Shown in pieces: positions 1 through 9,946 of a stretch of DNA of 64,000 nucleotides. The notes under the pieces were generated by a model. The model saw nothing but the letters and a program-made list of their open reading frames with translations, had not been told where the DNA came from and did no database searches. Where the stretch lies: the NCBI GenBank assembly GCA_015057005.1, contig SVFF01000002.1:186001-250000 (forward strand), written 5' to 3'. This DNA comes from Lachnospiraceae bacterium. Its GTDB lineage: Bacteria > Bacillota > Clostridia > Lachnospirales > Lachnospiraceae. A program made the translations under genes and the position numbers. Every line of letters starts with the position of its first letter. Positions within the stretch are counted from its first letter, which is position 1.

Positions 1-38
1 TATCCGATCTCGGATATCTTCTGACTTCCTAATACTTT

Positions 39-1403
39 TTAATTCTTAAAACTATGGATAGGCGCAGGGATTCTGCCTCCGCGGTTTACAAATGCTTCGC
101 AGGAGAAAGGATTCACAGGCATAATAGGCGCATAGCCCAGCAGGCCGCCGAACTCTACGGTTTCTCCCACACTTTTGCCGATTACGGGGATAATACGCAC
201 AGCTGTGGTTTTCTGGTTCACCATACCGATGGCCATCTCGTCTGCAATGATACCGGACAGCGTAGATGCTTTGGTATCGCCGGGTACAGCGATCATGTCC
301 AGACCAACGGAGCATACGCAGGTCATTGCTTCCAGCTTCTCTAAAGTCAGCGCACCTGCCACTACCGCATCGATCATGCCCTGATCTTCGCTGACAGGAA
401 TGAATGCACCACTCAAGCCACCCACATAGGAGGATGCCATAACGCCGCCCTTTTTCACCTGATCGTTCAGAAGTGCCAGGGCTGCAGTGGTGCCGGGAGC
501 ACCTGCATATTCCAGACCGATCTCGCAGAGGATATCAGCCACGCTGTCTCCTACTGCCGGTGTGGGGGCCAGAGACAGATCCACAATACCGAAGGGGACA
601 TTTAACATTTTGGAAGCTTCCTGTGCTACCAGCTGACCTACTCTGGTTACCTTAAAAGCAGTCTTTTTAATCGTCTCGCAGAGAACTTCGAAGTTCTCGC
701 CACGGACTTTTTCCAATGCAGTCTTTACTACGCCGGGACCGCTGACACCCACATTGATGATACGGTCAGCCTCCGTAACACCGTGGAAGGCACCTGCCAT
801 GAAAGGATTGTCATCAGGCGCATTGCAGAATACTACCAGTTTTGCACAGCCTAGGGAATCGTTTTCCTTGGTATACTCAGCAGTCTCTTTGATCACTTCA
901 CCCATCAGCTTTACGGCATCCATATTGATACCGGTCTTGGTGGAGCCTAAGTTTACGGAGCTGCACACCTTCTCGGTGGTGGAAAGTGCCAGGGGAATGG
1001 AACGGATCAAAAGTTCATCCGCAGGGGTCATGCCTTTGCAGACAAGGGCAGAATAACCGCCGATAAAGTTTACCCCCACCTTGATAGCCACTTCATCCAA
1101 AGTCTTGGCAATACTTGCAAAATCTTCCACTGTCTTACAAGCTGCACCTCCAATCAGTGCAATGGGGGTAACGGAAATACGCTTATTTACAATGGGAATA
1201 CCGAATTCTCTGGAAATCTCCTCGCCGGTAGCCACCAGATCCTTGGCAGACTCGTAAATCTTGTTGTAAATATTCGCTTTTAACTTTTCCAGATCGGAAT
1301 CGATACAATCCAGCAGACTGATGCCCATGGTAATGGTACGCACATCCAGATTCTCTTTTTCGATCATTTTGTTGGTTTCATTTACTTCATAAAAATTAAT
1401 CAT
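39..1403 (-). CDS. PFL family protein (DUF711/UPF0210)
   Basis: A 454-residue protein of the UPF0210/DUF711 family, whose fold is related to pyruvate formate-lyase-type glycyl radical enzymes; no reaction is established that I know of. The N-terminus ([20 protein letters not shown]) and the following [12 protein letters not shown] block are typical of the family, as are the Gly-rich stretches GGAACK and GVSGPGVV and the C-terminal GGRIPAP. It has no signal peptide or membrane segment, so it is probably cytosolic. The ATG at 1401-1403 gives the length usual for the family. It lies 51 bases downstream of the ACT-domain gene on the same strand; these two genes are commonly paired in Firmicutes, so the ACT protein probably senses an amino acid for it (inference). 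Confidence 0.9.
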   Translation of the reverse strand: MINFYEVNETNKMIEKENLDVRTITMGISLLDCIDSDLEKLKANIYNKIYESAKDLVATGEEISREFGIPIVNKRISVTPIALIGGAACKTVEDFASIAKTLDEVAIKVGVNFIGGYSALVCKGMTPADELLIRSIPLALSTTEKVCSSVNLGSTKTGINMDAVKLMGEVIKETAEYTKENDSLGCAKLVVFCNAPDDNPFMAGAFHGVTEADRIINVGVSGPGVVKTALEKVRGENFEVLCETIKKTAFKVTRVGQLVAQEASKMLNVPFGIVDLSLAPTPAVGDSVADILCEIGLEYAGAPGTTAALALLNDQVKKGGVMASSYVGGLSGAFIPVSEDQGMIDAVVAGALTLEKLEAMTCVCSVGLDMIAVPGDTKASTLSGIIADEMAIGMVNQKTTAVRIIPVIGKSVGETVEFGGLLGYAPIMPVNPFSCEAFVNRGGRIPAPIHSFKN

Positions 1404-1454
1404 ATGCAGACCTCTATCCTAACGTTCTAATCCTTTGCTGTCCCGCATCGATGC

Positions 1455-1727
1455 TTAAATCCTGTGCATCTTATCGAAAATTTCTTCTTTCTGGCACTTG
1501 ATGATCACACCGATTTCCTCGCCCAAAGCCGCCAGTTCATCTGCCATATCACCGAACTGTTTGCTCATGGCACCGATATCCACGATCATCATCATATTTA
1601 AATATCCCTGTACGATGGTCTGGGAAATATCCAGGATATTGATGCCGTTCTGCGCCAGATAAGTGCACACTTTTGCGATAATACCAACGGTATCCTTGCC
1701 TACTACAGTAATAATTGTTCTCTTCAT
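1455..1727 (-). CDS. ACT domain protein (UPF0237)
   Basis: A 90-residue protein that is essentially one ACT domain: beta strand RTIITVVGKDTVGIIAKVC, helix, then the LDISQTIVQGYLNMMMIVD strand. The GKDxVGIIA motif at residues 10-17 is the usual ligand-binding loop of UPF0237 proteins. ACT domains bind small ligands, commonly amino acids, and regulate a partner. The partner is most likely the PFL-family protein encoded next on the same strand. The start codon at 1725-1727 follows a GAGGG-type ribosome-binding site. It is cytosolic, and the ligand is unknown. Confidence 0.88.
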   Translation of the reverse strand: MKRTIITVVGKDTVGIIAKVCTYLAQNGINILDISQTIVQGYLNMMMIVDIGAMSKQFGDMADELAALGEEIGVIIKCQKEEIFDKMHRI

Positions 1728-1800
1728 GATAAAACCCTCATTTCATATATCTTTTTAATGTCTTTGGTCTTGTTTTCTCTTTTGTGTCTTGCAGAGCGAA

Positions 1801-2601
1801 CTATGCAATATGAATTACCGGTGAAACCTCGCTGCGGTCAGCTACCATCAATCGGAAATCATTGGCATTGTAGGGATTATCCCCCATGGTGATCTCCATC
1901 CGCACCGCCTCATAAGCCAGCTCCGGCAAATTATTTTCTTTACTCAAATGTCCCAGCACAATGGTCTGCAGCCGATCGTGCAGGATCCTGCTTAAGAGTC
2001 TTCCGGAATTCTCGTTGGACAGATGTCCTCTGTCCCCTAGGATGCGCTGCTTCAGATAATAGGGGTAAGGCCCTACCTGCAGCATGTTTACATCATGATT
2101 TGCTTCGATCAAGAGAGCATCCATACCTTTTAAACATTCTACAGTATAATCATTGTAAACTCCCAGATCCGTACATACGGCCACTTTTTGACTGCCGTAG
2201 GAGAACCGGTACGCCGTAGGCTGTGCCGCATCATGGGAAATGCGCATGGGGTTCACTGTCAGATCCTTGATGATAAACTTGGAATCTTCTTTTATCTCCC
2301 TGAAGAGATCCTCATCCAGATTGCCCAGACTTTTGGTCCTTCGGATGGCTGTAATAGTTCCTCTGGTGGCATAGATGGGAATCTCATACTTTCTGGCCAG
2401 CACTCCCAGTCCGCTGATATGGTCAGAATGTTCATGGGTGATCAAAATACCGTCCAAATCATTTCCGCTAAGCCCCAGACTGTTCAGTCCGCATTCTGTT
2501 TTCTTGCCGCTGATGCCCACATCCACCAACAAATGGGTGGCATCAGAGCCCACATAAATACAATTGCCGCTGCTTCCGCTGGCAATGCTGCATAATCTCA
2601 T
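1801..2601 (-). CDS. MBL-fold metallo-hydrolase (YycJ/WalJ-like)
   Basis: A metallo-beta-lactamase-fold hydrolase of 266 residues that resembles YycJ/WalJ, a family linked to DNA-end processing and cell-wall coordination. The start MRLCSIASGSSGNC is typical. The metal site THEHSDH is at residues 55-61, with further ligands in the SHDAAQPTAY and GHLS regions. An open frame extends upstream to 2697, but the ATG at 2599-2601 has a GGAG six bases before it and matches the family N-terminus, so I chose it. It lies 99 bases after coaE. Unlike in Bacilli, no walK/walR (yycGF) genes are adjacent, so the name is by sequence only. Confidence 0.85.
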   Translation of the reverse strand: MRLCSIASGSSGNCIYVGSDATHLLVDVGISGKKTECGLNSLGLSGNDLDGILITHEHSDHISGLGVLARKYEIPIYATRGTITAIRRTKSLGNLDEDLFREIKEDSKFIIKDLTVNPMRISHDAAQPTAYRFSYGSQKVAVCTDLGVYNDYTVECLKGMDALLIEANHDVNMLQVGPYPYYLKQRILGDRGHLSNENSGRLLSRILHDRLQTIVLGHLSKENNLPELAYEAVRMEITMGDNPYNANDFRLMVADRSEVSPVIHIA

Positions 2602-2700
2602 TTTAAACTCCATTTCAAAGCGCAGCCAAACACCGCGCATATCAAAACTTATCAAGCGTCTTCTATCATACCTTGTCGGACAAGTTTTGGGAAGCACTTT

Positions 2701-3324
2701 TTACAAATAATTCAGCAAATCATCAATCTGTCGGAACGCATCTTCCAGTTCCCCGCTGTTATCGATCACAAAATCACATTCCTTAAAAAATTCCTCTTCA
2801 GAAAGCTGTTTGCTCATGATGTCTGCGATCCGCCGGTCACTGTAACCACGGCTGGTGCGCAGTCTTTCTTCCCGTACCTCCCGATTGGCATGTATGTACC
2901 AGAGTTCATCCACCACCTGTTTATAGCCAGCCTCAATCAAAAGCGCCGCTTCCACAAAGAAATATTCCACCTGCCCATTATCGTCGGCCTGCCTGTACCG
3001 TTCCATGATGTAATCCATGACTGCAGGGTGTACGATCCCGTTGACCTTCTGCAGAAGTATCTCATCAGAGAAAATTTTGGCAGCCATGGCAGCCTTGTCG
3101 ATGGTGCCATCTTCTGCCAGTATTTCCCGGCCCAGCAGTTCCACCAGCTTATCGTAACAGGGCTGACCGGGCTCTTTCACAAGATGTGCCACCTCATCCG
3201 CCAGATAAACCTCGCAATTATAGTGTTCTTTGATATACTGCAGAATCTGGGATTTGCCTGCTCCGACGCCTCCCGTGATCCCGATAAAACGCAGCTTATT
3301 GCTGAAAAAACTATTTTGCCTCAT
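2701..3324 (-). CDS. coaE: dephospho-CoA kinase
   Basis: Phosphorylates the 3'-hydroxyl of dephospho-CoA with ATP, the last step of coenzyme A synthesis. It has 207 residues, the usual length. The P-loop GGVGAGKS is at residues 18-25, followed by the ADEVAHLV segment (residues 41-48) that carries the conserved Asp, and a lid region with the REERLRTSRGYSD block. The ATG at 3322-3324 lies inside the 3' end of polA, giving a 14-base overlap and implying translational coupling. A polA-coaE order is common in Firmicutes. Confidence 0.95.
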   Translation of the reverse strand: MRQNSFFSNKLRFIGITGGVGAGKSQILQYIKEHYNCEVYLADEVAHLVKEPGQPCYDKLVELLGREILAEDGTIDKAAMAAKIFSDEILLQKVNGIVHPAVMDYIMERYRQADDNGQVEYFFVEAALLIEAGYKQVVDELWYIHANREVREERLRTSRGYSDRRIADIMSKQLSEEEFFKECDFVIDNSGELEDAFRQIDDLLNYL

Positions 3325-6100
3325 ACCAGTTCTCTCCTGTGTGCAGATCTACTTCCAGCGTTACCGCCAATTCGGCAGCAGACTTCATATTCTCGGTAAG
3401 GATCTTTCGTACCTGCTCTATCTCTTCCACTCTGGTCTCGATCAACAGTTCATCATGAACCTGCAGAATCAATTTTGACTTCAATCCAGCCTCACGCAAA
3501 GCCTTCCAGACCTTGATCATGGCAATTTTAATAATATCCGCTGCAGTTCCCTGAATAGGCGAATTCATAGCCACACGCTCACCAAAGGAACGCTGCATGA
3601 AATTGGAGGAAGAAAGTTCAGGAATGGGTCTTCTTCTGCCGAACATAGTAGCAATGTAGCCCTGTTCCTTGGCATCCGCCACCAATTTATCCAAAAATGT
3701 CTTCACACCAGGATAAGTGGCAAAATACTGCTCAATATACTCGGCAGCTTCCTTACGGCTGATACTCAGGTCCTGGCTTAAACCGAAGGAACTGATGCCG
3801 TAAACAATACCGAAATTTACAGCCTTGGCATTTCTTCTCTGGAGATCTGTAACCTCTTCAAAGGGCGTGTTAAACACCTTGGCGGCAGTGATCCTGTGAA
3901 TATCCTGCTCCAGGCGGTATGCCTCGATCAGCTGCTCATCTCCGGACATATGGGCCAGTACACGCAATTCAATCTGGGAATAGTCAGCATCCATGAGTAC
4001 ACAGCCTTCTCTGGGCACGAACACCTTGCGGATACGTCTGCCAAGTTCCATTCTCATGGGAATGTTCTGGAGGTTAGGCTCTGTAGAGCTGATACGGCCT
4101 GTGGCTGTAATCGTTTGATTGAAATTGGTGTGAATTCTCCCATCAGATCCGATGAAAGCCGCCAAACCGTCCGCATAAGTGGATTTCAGCTTTACCAGAC
4201 CTCTGTACTCCAGGATATCATTCACAATAGGGTACTCCAAAGCCAGCTTTTCCAGCACATCCGCGGCCGTGGAATAGCCGGTCTTGGTCTTCTTGCCGCC
4301 CGGCAGCTTCATGGTCTCAAAAAGCACTTCGCCCAGCTGTTTTGGGGAATTGATATTAAATTCCACACCAGCCTGAGCGTGGATACTCTGCTCCAGTTCC
4401 CGGATTCGGGATATCAGCGCATCTCCGTAAGCTTTCAACTCCTCACGTCGAACTGCAATGCCCTCTTTTTCCATATCATAAAGCACTAATGACAAAGGCA
4501 TTTCCACCTGTGTCATCAGGTCATACATTCCGTTCTCTCTTAATTTATCTTCCAATACAGAGGATGCTTCTCTTGCAACAAAAGCAGCATAACAGTAAAA
4601 ATCCCTGCATTTCTCAGGATTCTTTTCCAATACAGCGCAAATAGTTTCTTTGCCAAAGGTCTCGCCTCTGCCGGGGATCATCATTCCCAAATGTTCAGAA
4701 GCGATAGTGTCCAGATCATAATCATTTTTCAAGGGATTCAGCAGATAGGCCCCGATCAGCACATCAAAAAACTTCTCCGTGCCGAGGGTGATATTTTCAT
4801 CTGCTGCAATGCTGTTATCCGGGGCAAGATATTCGTACTGACGTTTAATATCAAAAGTGGCAATCCGGGTCTTTCCGGAAGCGCAAAGGGCACGTAAGGC
4901 TTCTCTGATTTCTGCCTCTTCTCCCATTTTTTGTCCTTTTTTATCTTGTCCGGCATTCTCCGGTCCGTCATCCGCCGCAGGTAGCAGGCCATCAAAAAGA
5001 GACAGCTGTCCCAAAGGCTCATCCTGCTCCTTTGCAATATGCGAAAAGCTGTAAAAATAATTTTCTTCTTTTGAAAGGGAAACTGCCGCGCCAAGCAGTT
5101 TTTTTTCTTCTATGGCCAAAACAAGACCAACACGGGCTGCTTTGCCGGCTCGTTTTAAAATCTCTTTAAACTGCTTGCTGTTCTCCGGCATCTGAAAAGA
5201 ATCTGCCACAGCGTTTGCATCCTGTTTTTCAGACTCTTCAAAACGGCTCAGCATATTTTTGAATTCCAGACGTTTAAAGAGACCATAGGACTCCGGATTA
5301 TAAAATCCCTCTGTCTTTGCCGCCTCATAATCCAGCTCAATGTCGCAATCAGTCTTGATAGTGGCCAAGGCTTTACTCAAATCTGCAAGATCTTTGTTGT
5401 CACGCAGGGATTCCCGGATGCTCTTCTTGGATATCTCATCTAAATGAGCATAAATATTTTCCAGCGAACCATATGTCACCATCAGCTCCCGGGCAGTCTT
5501 TTCTCCCACTTTGGGTACACCGGGAATGTTATCGGAAGTATCGCCCATCAAAGCCTTCAGTTCAATGAACTGTTCCGGTGTCACATCATAGGCTGTCTGC
5601 ACATCCTTGGCATAATAATCTTCAATCTCCGTCTTGCCCATTTTGGTCTTGGGAATACGTATCTTGATACGGTCTGTGGCAATCTGCAAAAGATCACGGT
5701 CTCCGGACACCAATGCTACATTGATGCCCCGGCTATCGGCTTTTTGGGCTAAAGTACCCAAAATATCGTCCGCCTCCAAGCCGGCCTGCTCCATGATCAC
5801 AATGCCCATGGCGCGAAGCACTTCCTTCATCACCGGCACCTGCTCCCGCAGTTCCTCTGGCATTGGTTTTCTGGTACCCTTGTATGCCTCAAACATCTGA
5901 TGTCTGAAAGTAGGAGCATGCACATCAAAAGCCACCGCCAAGAAATCCGGCTTTTCTTCCTCCAGAATCTTAAAAAGAATGTTTAAAAAACCATAAATAG
6001 CATTCGTGTGCAGCCCCTCAGCATTGCTCAGGTTCGGCACACCGTAAAAAGCTCTGTTTAATATACTATGCCCATCGATCAAAACTAATTTTTGACTCAT
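3311..6100 (-). CDS. polA: DNA polymerase I
   Basis: Family A polymerase of 929 residues that fills gaps and removes primers in repair and lagging-strand processing. An N-terminal 5'-3' exonuclease domain (about 1-290; start MSQKLVLIDGHS, with DRDLLQ and MGDTSDNIPG motifs) is followed by a 3'-5' exonuclease-like domain (about 305-510) and the polymerase domain. Polymerase motifs are visible: DADYSQIELR (A), RRNAKAVNFGIVYG (B) and QVHDELL (C). The exonuclease-like domain lacks the DxE catalytic motif (LAIEEKK where FDTET is expected), so proofreading is probably absent, as in Taq and Bst. The frame opens at a GTG at 6112, but the ATG at 6098-6100 has AGGAG five bases upstream and is preferred. 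Confidence 0.96.
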   Translation of the reverse strand: MSQKLVLIDGHSILNRAFYGVPNLSNAEGLHTNAIYGFLNILFKILEEEKPDFLAVAFDVHAPTFRHQMFEAYKGTRKPMPEELREQVPVMKEVLRAMGIVIMEQAGLEADDILGTLAQKADSRGINVALVSGDRDLLQIATDRIKIRIPKTKMGKTEIEDYYAKDVQTAYDVTPEQFIELKALMGDTSDNIPGVPKVGEKTARELMVTYGSLENIYAHLDEISKKSIRESLRDNKDLADLSKALATIKTDCDIELDYEAAKTEGFYNPESYGLFKRLEFKNMLSRFEESEKQDANAVADSFQMPENSKQFKEILKRAGKAARVGLVLAIEEKKLLGAAVSLSKEENYFYSFSHIAKEQDEPLGQLSLFDGLLPAADDGPENAGQDKKGQKMGEEAEIREALRALCASGKTRIATFDIKRQYEYLAPDNSIAADENITLGTEKFFDVLIGAYLLNPLKNDYDLDTIASEHLGMMIPGRGETFGKETICAVLEKNPEKCRDFYCYAAFVAREASSVLEDKLRENGMYDLMTQVEMPLSLVLYDMEKEGIAVRREELKAYGDALISRIRELEQSIHAQAGVEFNINSPKQLGEVLFETMKLPGGKKTKTGYSTAADVLEKLALEYPIVNDILEYRGLVKLKSTYADGLAAFIGSDGRIHTNFNQTITATGRISSTEPNLQNIPMRMELGRRIRKVFVPREGCVLMDADYSQIELRVLAHMSGDEQLIEAYRLEQDIHRITAAKVFNTPFEEVTDLQRRNAKAVNFGIVYGISSFGLSQDLSISRKEAAEYIEQYFATYPGVKTFLDKLVADAKEQGYIATMFGRRRPIPELSSSNFMQRSFGERVAMNSPIQGTAADIIKIAMIKVWKALREAGLKSKLILQVHDELLIETRVEEIEQVRKILTENMKSAAELAVTLEVDLHTGENWYEAK

Positions 6101-6128
6101 TTTTCTCCTCACAAGTCCTTCTGATTGC

Positions 6129-6449
6129 TCACACCAGGATCCAGATGATTAACGCCGCCAACAACACACATACCAACACTTCCAGGCGCTCACCGCCTCT
6201 TAAAAACCGTGTGTGAAAATGCACCTTTCGGTCAGCCTCCTGCAGTTGATAGTTCAGTTCCTTCTGCATATCAAAGGAATCTCCCTCTTCCAGATGCTGA
6301 ATACCCTCAGCTACCAGGAACTGGATCTCCAGTTCCTCCCTGCAGGCACGACATTTTTCCCTGTGCTCTTGAAATTGTTTCAAAGTGATAAAATCCAATT
6401 CCCGATTCAAAAAAGACGGAATCAATTTTTCAAATTCTTTACAGTTCAT
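6129..6449 (-). CDS. zf-HC2-like membrane protein (anti-sigma-like)
   Basis: A 106-residue protein with an N-terminal putative zinc finger of the anti-sigma (zf-HC2) type: Cys3, then HREKCRAC giving the HxxxCxxC pattern at about residues 29-36. One hydrophobic segment ends the protein (about 90-106, VLVCVLLAALIIWILV). This arrangement is that of a membrane-tethered anti-sigma factor. No ECF sigma-factor gene is adjacent; instead polA follows 28 bases downstream. The ATG at 6447-6449 is preceded by GGGAG; the upstream TTG at 6467 has no such support. Partner and function are unknown. Confidence 0.7.
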   Translation of the reverse strand: MNCKEFEKLIPSFLNRELDFITLKQFQEHREKCRACREELEIQFLVAEGIQHLEEGDSFDMQKELNYQLQEADRKVHFHTRFLRGGERLEVLVCVLLAALIIWILV

Positions 6450-6528
6450 ATTTTCTCCCAAAAACAAATTGTTTTCGTGTACAGTATAACCTATTTCCCG
6501 GAAAAAGACCAGACATAATCCACAGACT

Positions 6529-9500
6529 TTAGTCTACTGACTTAAGGGATTCGGTCATGCTGATACGTTCTATTTTACCTGTCATGAACCAATTGACGAT
6601 TCCCGCAAACACATATGTCAGCAGAAAGCTGCACAAGAAACTTATGCCGCTTACACGTTCATCAAAAGTGACTGCGTCCAAACTGATACAGCTCATAATA
6701 AAGGTGTGGAATAACTTGCCCAGTGCCAGACCTACTGCCCCGCCCAAGGTAGTCAGGATCATATTTTCCCGGAATACATAGCTGGCTGTCTCTCTCTTCG
6801 TAAAGCCCAGCACCTTGATGGTCGCAATCTCTCTGATACGCTCCGTTACATTGATGTTGGTCAGATTGTACAGCACAATAAAGGCCAGCGCTGCAGCACA
6901 GAGAATGATCACAAACACAATATAATTCAGGCTGCTCATCATATTCTCGAAACGTTCACGAACATCCATATTGATAGTCACATTCGAGGTCTCGTCCATA
7001 TCCAGAAGTACCGCCGAATAAGCATGGACATCCTTCACCGAATCCGAGAGATGAATATATGCTGTCTTAAATTCCGGCTCCTTCCACAGCTGTCTGCAGG
7101 TGTCCGGATGTAAATAAACGTAATTAAATATAAAGTTACTGCAGATACCGCTGACTTTCACAGAAAATGATTTCTGTTCTTCGTCCACCAGGTCCACGGT
7201 ATCACCGATGGTCAAATGAAACTGATCTGCCAGCTTTTCACAGATGACCACCTCACCTACTCCCGGAAATGCCACATGTTCCCGATCCTTCGTATGCAGA
7301 TCCACATATTTTTCAAACTGTTCCGGCTCTCTGGGCACGATCAATGATACCGATTTGATTTTATCATCTGTCCGCATATCCAAGGATGTTTCCAAAAAGA
7401 GATGTGACTCTTCTGCCTTTCCTTTTGAAATTCCCAGATACTCCTGCCAAACATCTTCTGTGGGATCCTCATTAAAAGATACACTCATATCATAAAGCAC
7501 AATCTCTTCATACTGCATGCCCACTACATTTTTTACTGAATCCAGGATACCAAATGCAGCCACGATCAGGGCCGTGCATCCGCTGATTCCGATGATCATC
7601 ATAAAGAAACGCTTTTTATAACGAAGCACATTCCTGATAGATACCTTTTGCAGGAATTTGATCCTGCTCCAAATAAATGGAATATACTCGAAAATGACAC
7701 GTTTTCCGGCTTTGGGAGCCTTGGGACGCATCAATGTTGCCGCCACTTCACGAAGTTCCATCCGGCAGCTGAGCCAGGTGACACCCATGGAACAGGCCAT
7801 GGAAGCCGCCAGCGAAATCAAAGCCAACGGCCAGTCAATATAGTAAGAAAGCGCTGCGCCATCATACATGATGCCATAAGCATCCCAAATAATAATTGGC
7901 AGAAAATAGGTACCCAAAAAGAATCCGCTGACACAGCCAATAAAAGCCGCACTGCCGGAGTATACCAGATACTTGCTCATAATTGCGCCATTACTGTAGC
8001 CCAACGCCTTAAATACACCAATCTGGGTACGCTGTTCTTCGATCATGCGGTTCATAGTGGTCATACACACCAAAGCAGCCACCAGGAAAAAGAACACAGG
8101 AAATACAACAGCCACATCCGCCACAATGCCGCTGTCGTTTTCCAGGCACACATACCCAACGTTGGTATCTCTGCCCAACAAATAAATTTCCGGTTCTTCC
8201 AGATCTGCAATCTCTGCTTCTGCATCGGCAATCTCTGCCTCGGCATCGGCAATTTCTTCCTCAAATTCAGCCAGACCATCCTCATATTCTTTCAGACCGT
8301 CCTGGTATTCTAAAAGGCCTTCCTGATACTCTGCCTCACCATCAGCCAACTCAATCTCCGCTTCTGCAATCTCTGCTTCTGCATCACGGAGTTCTCGTCT
8401 TGCATCTGCAATTTGTACCTTTCCGTCGGCAATCTCTTCTTTGGCTTTAATGATTTCTTCTTTACCTTCTGCAATCTGACGCTCGCCATCCCAAATCTGC
8501 ATAATAGCACCAGCCATCTGGTTGTCAGCATAAGCAATCTGATTCAGACCGTCTTCAATCTGTGCTTTTCCAGCTGCCAGTTCAGCCTTTCCCGCCGCAA
8601 GTTCTGCTTTGCCTGCCTCAATCTGTGCCAATCCGGCTTCTGCCATGGCAATCATCTGCTGATTCTTCACAGGGTCCATTTGCAGCATAGCCAAATACGC
8701 TCTTGTTTGACTTTCCTGGTCAATAAGTTCCTGTTCTTTTGCCAGCAGCTCCGCCTCCTGTTGTTCCAGCTGAAATTTGGCATTTTCCAGTTCTTCCCTG
8801 TTTCTGTTTAATTCTTCACTGCCCTCTTCCCATTCTTTTTTGGCATCCGCCAGTTCCTTTTCTTTATCAAGAAGTGTCTGCTCATTTTCCAGAAGTTCAG
8901 CTTCACCGTCCAATAGCTCACGCTCTTTTTTTGCCAGTTCCGCATAGCCGTCCGCAATTTCTTCTTTCGCATCGGCAATTTCCTGCTTTCCATCGGCAAT
9001 TTCCCGGGCAGCATCCGCAAGCTCCTGTTCACCGTCAGCCAATTCCCGGGCGGCATCCGCCAGTTCTTCCTCAGCATCAGCCTTTTCACGATAGAACTCT
9101 TCCTTTGCATCATTCAGTTCTTCTTCCGCCTCTGCCTTGATCCGTCCGAAGCGGGCATCTGCCGCTTTCTGCAGATACTCTTCCCAATCGTTTTCTGCAG
9201 TTTCAATATAATCATCATATTCCTGACTGTAGAGTTTGAAATTTGGGTCCAGTTTTACAAAGACTTCTGTATAGATTTCACTGTCAAAAGCATCCAAGGG
9301 CACATACATAAATCCCGCAATCTGACCATTTCCCAACGAGGTATTGCCTCGCTCAAATTGAAGATACAGGGAGGACTGCACAATGCCTGATATGGTAAAC
9401 TCTCTCTCTGCAAAACTCTCCAGCCTATCCTCCTCATTTTCCTCAGTGATCAGAATGGTCCTGCCTATAGCCTCCTCCCCGTAAAGCCTGGAATCCACTA

Positions 9501-9912
9501 CACATTCGTTCGCTTTCTCCGGCATTTTGCCATGTAAAAGTTCCAGGCCGTTTACTTCCCCGGGGATACTGTGCACTTTTATCACGGAAGCATTCTCCGA
9601 CCCTTCAAAAGAAGCCAGAACATCATAAGAATAAGCGCCTTCAACAGCCTTGACATGAGGCTTAGCAGCCAAATATTCCACATCTTCCGCTTCCAGGCCA
9701 TAGGTGGTCAGCAAATGAAAATCAAAAAAATTATGTTTATCAAAATACTCCTCAACAGACTGTACCACAAAAGGCTGGGTTACTTTCAAGCCCGCAAACA
9801 TACCCACTCCAAGGGCCACAATTGCCAAAATAGCCAAAAAACGTCCCAGACTTGATTTAATTTCTCTTACGGTTGTCTTCCACAGGGTTGTCTTCATCCA
9901 ATTCACTCTCAT
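6529..9912 (-). CDS. FtsX-type ABC exporter permease with long coiled coil
   Basis: A large (about 1127-residue) MacB/FtsX-like permease. TM1 is at about 26-46, followed by an extracytoplasmic region to about residue 600. Two FtsX modules follow: three TMs starting near VVFPVFFFLVAALV, then another TM (MMIIGISGCTALIVAAF), a second extracytoplasmic domain, and three C-terminal TMs. The extracytoplasmic region contains about 320 residues of nearly uninterrupted heptads of the ELADAAR/EIADGKQ type, predicted to form a very long coiled coil. The ATPase gene lies just upstream on the same strand (gap 34 bases). Such pairs usually move or act on envelope substrates rather than import nutrients. ATG 9910-9912 and a second Met at 9897 are both possible starts. 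Confidence 0.85.
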   Translation of the reverse strand: MRVNWMKTTLWKTTVREIKSSLGRFLAILAIVALGVGMFAGLKVTQPFVVQSVEEYFDKHNFFDFHLLTTYGLEAEDVEYLAAKPHVKAVEGAYSYDVLASFEGSENASVIKVHSIPGEVNGLELLHGKMPEKANECVVDSRLYGEEAIGRTILITEENEEDRLESFAEREFTISGIVQSSLYLQFERGNTSLGNGQIAGFMYVPLDAFDSEIYTEVFVKLDPNFKLYSQEYDDYIETAENDWEEYLQKAADARFGRIKAEAEEELNDAKEEFYREKADAEEELADAARELADGEQELADAAREIADGKQEIADAKEEIADGYAELAKKERELLDGEAELLENEQTLLDKEKELADAKKEWEEGSEELNRNREELENAKFQLEQQEAELLAKEQELIDQESQTRAYLAMLQMDPVKNQQMIAMAEAGLAQIEAGKAELAAGKAELAAGKAQIEDGLNQIAYADNQMAGAIMQIWDGERQIAEGKEEIIKAKEEIADGKVQIADARRELRDAEAEIAEAEIELADGEAEYQEGLLEYQDGLKEYEDGLAEFEEEIADAEAEIADAEAEIADLEEPEIYLLGRDTNVGYVCLENDSGIVADVAVVFPVFFFLVAALVCMTTMNRMIEEQRTQIGVFKALGYSNGAIMSKYLVYSGSAAFIGCVSGFFLGTYFLPIIIWDAYGIMYDGAALSYYIDWPLALISLAASMACSMGVTWLSCRMELREVAATLMRPKAPKAGKRVIFEYIPFIWSRIKFLQKVSIRNVLRYKKRFFMMIIGISGCTALIVAAFGILDSVKNVVGMQYEEIVLYDMSVSFNEDPTEDVWQEYLGISKGKAEESHLFLETSLDMRTDDKIKSVSLIVPREPEQFEKYVDLHTKDREHVAFPGVGEVVICEKLADQFHLTIGDTVDLVDEEQKSFSVKVSGICSNFIFNYVYLHPDTCRQLWKEPEFKTAYIHLSDSVKDVHAYSAVLLDMDETSNVTINMDVRERFENMMSSLNYIVFVIILCAAALAFIVLYNLTNINVTERIREIATIKVLGFTKRETASYVFRENMILTTLGGAVGLALGKLFHTFIMSCISLDAVTFDERVSGISFLCSFLLTYVFAGIVNWFMTGKIERISMTESLKSVD
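8197..9160 (-). repeat. heptad-repeat coiled-coil coding region
   Basis: Within the FtsX-like permease gene, this stretch encodes long runs of near-identical heptads (EIADGKQ, EIADAKE, ELADAKK and relatives) rich in Glu, Ala, Leu and Asp. The DNA therefore repeats with a 21-base period. A short interruption with Gln/Met/Asn-rich sequence occurs near 8650-8690 and may be the turn of an antiparallel hairpin (inference). Confidence 0.75.
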
Positions 9913-9946
9913 CAATGTTATTACTCACAGCTTACAGAGGGTCTCA

